Assembly (NCBI GenBank): GCA_902479065.1
Contig: CABSNM010000019.1
Span: 1 to 32,917, forward strand
Source of the DNA: an uncultured Collinsella sp.
GTDB taxonomy: Bacteria; Actinomycetota; Coriobacteriia; Coriobacteriales; Coriobacteriaceae
DNA length: 32,917 bases
Reading direction: 5' to 3'
This document shows positions 30,836-32,917 of the stretch, piece after piece. Each line of letters begins with the position of its first letter. The stretch's first letter is position 1. The position numbers and the translations under genes were made by a program. The notes beneath the pieces were generated by a model. The model saw only the letters and a list, made by a program, of their open reading frames with translations, was not told the origin of the DNA and ran no database searches.

Positions 30836-31831
30836 ATGGCAGATTGCGGCATCGTTGCGGTGTTCGGCAGCATGAACATGGACCTTTCGGTGGCGTGCGA
30901 GCGCATGCCGCGTGCGGGCGAGACCGTCGGCGGCAGCGGGTTTATCACTAATGCCGGCGGCAAGGGCGCCAATCAGGCCGTAGCTGCCGCGCGTATGGGC
31001 GCGCGCACGCACATGGTCGGCGCGGTCGGCTGCGACGCATTTGGCACGTCACTCGTGGCGGGGCTCCAAGACACCGGCGTGGACTGTGGCTTTGTAGCAC
31101 GTCGCGACGACGTGGAGACGGGAACGGCGACCATCATTCGCTGCGAGGGCGACAACCGCATCGTGCTGTCACCGGGCGCCAACCATGCGCTTGCGGGCGG
31201 GGACGTTGCCCGCGCGCTGAGACGTCTGGTGACCGACGAGCTCGACGGCGACGCCAGCGATATTGCCCCGGCTGCCGGAAGCGTCTTTATCGCCCAGGGC
31301 GAATGTGACCTTGCAGCGACGGCCGAGGCACTTGTTTGCGCTCACGAGCTGGGGTTCTATACGGTCTTTAATCCAGCGCCTGCCTGCGAGTTGCCTGCGG
31401 AGGCCTGGCCTGCGGTCGACCTGGTCTGTCCCAACGAGACTGAGTGCCAGGTGCTAACGGGCATCTTGCCCGCGGATGATGTGAGCTGTGTCGCGGCGCT
31501 CAATGCCCTGCTCGCCAAGGGTGCCGGAGCTGCGGTCATCACGTTGGGCGGCGCCGGGTCGGTTACGCTCGGCGATGACGGCGAGCTGCTGCGCATGCCG
31601 GCGCTTTCGAGCGCGGTGGTCGATACGACGGCCGCGGGCGATACATTTATCGGTGCGCTTGCCGCGGCTCGTCTGGAGGGCCTGCCGCTCTTTGAGTGCA
31701 TGGCGGCGGGTGCACGCGCCTCGGCGGTGACAGTGTCGCGCTTGGGCGCGCAACAGTCGATTCCCACGCGTGCCGAAGTCGAGCACAAGTTTGGTTTAGA
31801 CGGTTTGGATGTAGACGGAGAAGCGGAGTAG
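30836..31831 (+). CDS. rbsK: ribokinase-family (PfkB) carbohydrate kinase
   Basis: 331 residues, with GAGGAGG before the ATG. It has the N-terminal GSMNMDLSV and substrate motif AGGKGANQAVAAARMG (41-56), and the C-terminal PfkB signature with catalytic D269 (VVDTTAAGDTFIGAL). The usual anion-hole sequence GAGD is AAGD (A266): one glycine is replaced, a mild change. Ribokinase makes ribose-5-phosphate from ribose and ATP. The nucleoside hydrolase gene begins four bases after the stop, so the pair would turn nucleosides into base plus ribose and then ribose-5-phosphate. Another PfkB substrate (for example a nucleoside or deoxyribose) is possible. No sugar transporter is in the window. Confidence 0.85.
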   Translation: MADCGIVAVFGSMNMDLSVACERMPRAGETVGGSGFITNAGGKGANQAVAAARMGARTHMVGAVGCDAFGTSLVAGLQDTGVDCGFVARRDDVETGTATIIRCEGDNRIVLSPGANHALAGGDVARALRRLVTDELDGDASDIAPAAGSVFIAQGECDLAATAEALVCAHELGFYTVFNPAPACELPAEAWPAVDLVCPNETECQVLTGILPADDVSCVAALNALLAKGAGAAVITLGGAGSVTLGDDGELLRMPALSSAVVDTTAAGDTFIGALAAARLEGLPLFECMAAGARASAVTVSRLGAQQSIPTRAEVEHKFGLDGLDVDGEAE

Positions 31832-31835
31832 AACA

Positions 31836-32810
31836 ATGGCAACCAAGAAGCTGATCCTTGATCTGGATATGGGTGTGGATGATGCGATGGCGCTTGCCTA
31901 TGCCATCGCGAGCCCCGAGGTGGAGCTCGTCGGCATCACCACGTGCTTTGGCAACGTGCGCGTCGAGCAGTCGGCGCACAACTGCTTGGCGGTGCTCGAC
32001 CTGTTGGGTCGTCCCGAGGTGCCGGTGTACCTGGGCGCCGATCGTCCCGTGAAGGCGACCGAACCCTACACGCCGCCGGCGTCCACCACGCTTATCCACG
32101 GCAAGAACGGCATCGGCGGCGCAAGCGTGCCCGCCTCGCCGTACGAGCCGGTGGGCGCGACGTCGGCCGATGGCAATGCGGCGGTCGATTACCTGATTGA
32201 TGCCGCGCGTACCTATGGTCCCGACTTGGTCTATGTGGCGACCGGTCCGCTCTCCAACCTGGCGCTCGCCCTTGAGCGCGACGCGGCGGCGATGATGTCT
32301 ATCGGCCGCGTGGTGGTGATGGGTGGCGCCCTGACCGTGCCCGGCAACGTGAGTGCGGGTGCCGAGGCCAACATGGCAAGCGACCCCGAGGCGGCCGATG
32401 CCGTGCTGCGCTCGGGCCGCAAACTCACCATGGTTGGTCTTGACGTGACGCATCGCGTGGTGCTGACGCGCCGCGACATTGCCGGTTGGACGGGCTCGGG
32501 CACCATGGCGGGCTGCGCATTTGCGAGTATGGTCGAGCACTACATTGGCTCGTACGAGATGAACGCCCCTTACCTGGGCGGCTGCGCGCTGCACGATCCG
32601 CTTGCCGTTGCCGTGGCGATTGATCCCACGCTCGTGGGCGCACTTGGTTGCAACTTGCGCGTCGACCTGCTCGGCGAGTATCGCGGCCGCACTATCTGCG
32701 ACGAGCATCGCCTGTCCGACCCCGACAAGAGCGCGCTTGTGGCACTCACCGTGGACGCCCCGCGCTTTCTGTCCGAGTTCAAGGCGCGCATGGCCCGCAT
32801 CCTAGGCTAG
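31836..32810 (+). CDS. inosine-uridine-preferring nucleoside hydrolase
   Basis: 324 residues. The calcium/ribose motif is LILDLDMGVDDAMAL (D9, D11, D15, D16; the usual DTDxGxDD with T changed to L). The middle motif YVATGPLSNLALAL and MGGAL are present, and the catalytic GCALHDPLAVA has H253 and D254. The family hydrolyses the N-glycosidic bond of ribonucleosides to give ribose and a free base. GCGGAG overlaps the end of the kinase gene. The closely packed kinase supplies the next step. Purine or pyrimidine preference cannot be read from sequence. Confidence 0.92.
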   Translation: MATKKLILDLDMGVDDAMALAYAIASPEVELVGITTCFGNVRVEQSAHNCLAVLDLLGRPEVPVYLGADRPVKATEPYTPPASTTLIHGKNGIGGASVPASPYEPVGATSADGNAAVDYLIDAARTYGPDLVYVATGPLSNLALALERDAAAMMSIGRVVVMGGALTVPGNVSAGAEANMASDPEAADAVLRSGRKLTMVGLDVTHRVVLTRRDIAGWTGSGTMAGCAFASMVEHYIGSYEMNAPYLGGCALHDPLAVAVAIDPTLVGALGCNLRVDLLGEYRGRTICDEHRLSDPDKSALVALTVDAPRFLSEFKARMARILG

Positions 32811-32831
32811 GCTCGGGATCGAAGCACGCCC

Positions 32832-32900
32832 ATCTGCTCGATGTGGCCGCTGGCGGGCCGACGGTTGATTTCTGACCTCAACCGAACACATTGAGCTGAT
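32832..32900. repeat. nested long hairpin (element F) at the right edge
   Basis: Outer arms ATCTGCTCGATGTG (32832-32845) and CACATTGAGCTGAT (32887-32900) pair over 14 positions with one mismatch and one G-T pair. Inner arms CGGTTGA (32862-32868) and TCAACCG (32878-32884) are perfect. Weaker pairing goes on outwards past 32825 and 32906. No T-run follows. It resembles elements A-E in plan and sits at the 3' end of a plus-strand gene. Confidence 0.6.
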
Positions 32901-32917
32901 GGCTCGCTCCCGCAGTT

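Overview
The window is GC-rich, densely packed actinobacterial DNA. The content points to the Coriobacteriia, most likely Collinsella or a close relative: a group 4 membrane hydrogenase, large FtsX-type exporters, GC-ending codons and an Nramp-related magnesium transporter. The genus is an inference from gene content and style; no rRNA or other marker gene is present. All genes are complete, and no tRNA, rRNA, CRISPR array, prophage or complete insertion sequence was seen.

Layout. 1-610: an orphan two-helix-turn-helix protein related to IS3/IS150 OrfA, with its own terminator. 752-6387: a five-gene operon for an Ech-type [NiFe] hydrogenase in the order A-B(fused)-C-D-E-F. 6388-7156: gene-free, with three copies of a ~155-bp hairpin repeat. 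7157-8928 (minus): a NarL/DesK-type two-component system, divergent from a DrrA-type ABC-2 exporter (9126-12453). 12547-15935: a LolD/MacB-like ATPase and FtsX permease. 16046-17251: a DUF362/ferredoxin protein. 17503-18468 (minus): a membrane-anchored alpha/beta hydrolase. 18655-22973: HlyIII, CNNM/CBS protein, a stand-alone cyanophycin-synthetase N-domain homologue, YtxH and PRC-barrel proteins. 23046-24422: a polysaccharide-deacetylase-fold protein with a ruined active site. 24553-27888: a structured leader, a PRC-MgtE_N-CBS membrane protein and an Nramp-related (probably Mg2+) transporter. 28433-30649 (minus): an OafA-type acyltransferase with an SGNH domain. 30836-32810: a ribokinase-family kinase and a nucleoside hydrolase.

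How the parts work together. The hydrogenase would couple ferredoxin oxidation to H2 evolution and ion translocation, as expected for a fermentative gut anaerobe. The two-component system probably controls the exporter it diverges from. The MgtE_N/CBS protein and the Nramp-type carrier look like a magnesium sensor/transporter pair under a candidate RNA switch. The ribokinase-like enzyme and nucleoside hydrolase form a nucleoside-to-ribose-phosphate salvage pair.

Most unusual non-coding feature: all three convergent gene junctions (echF/response regulator, DUF362/hydrolase, Nramp/acyltransferase) contain long near-palindromic elements of 124-230 bp, and no divergent or same-strand junction does. 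A similar hairpin lies at the right edge. These may be 3'-end insulators or terminators, or small mobile hairpin elements tolerated only there. The other points of most interest are the EchA-EchB fusion, a hydrogenase large subunit with no maturation tail, the degenerate deacetylase, the cyanophycin-synthetase-like domain and the candidate leader switch.
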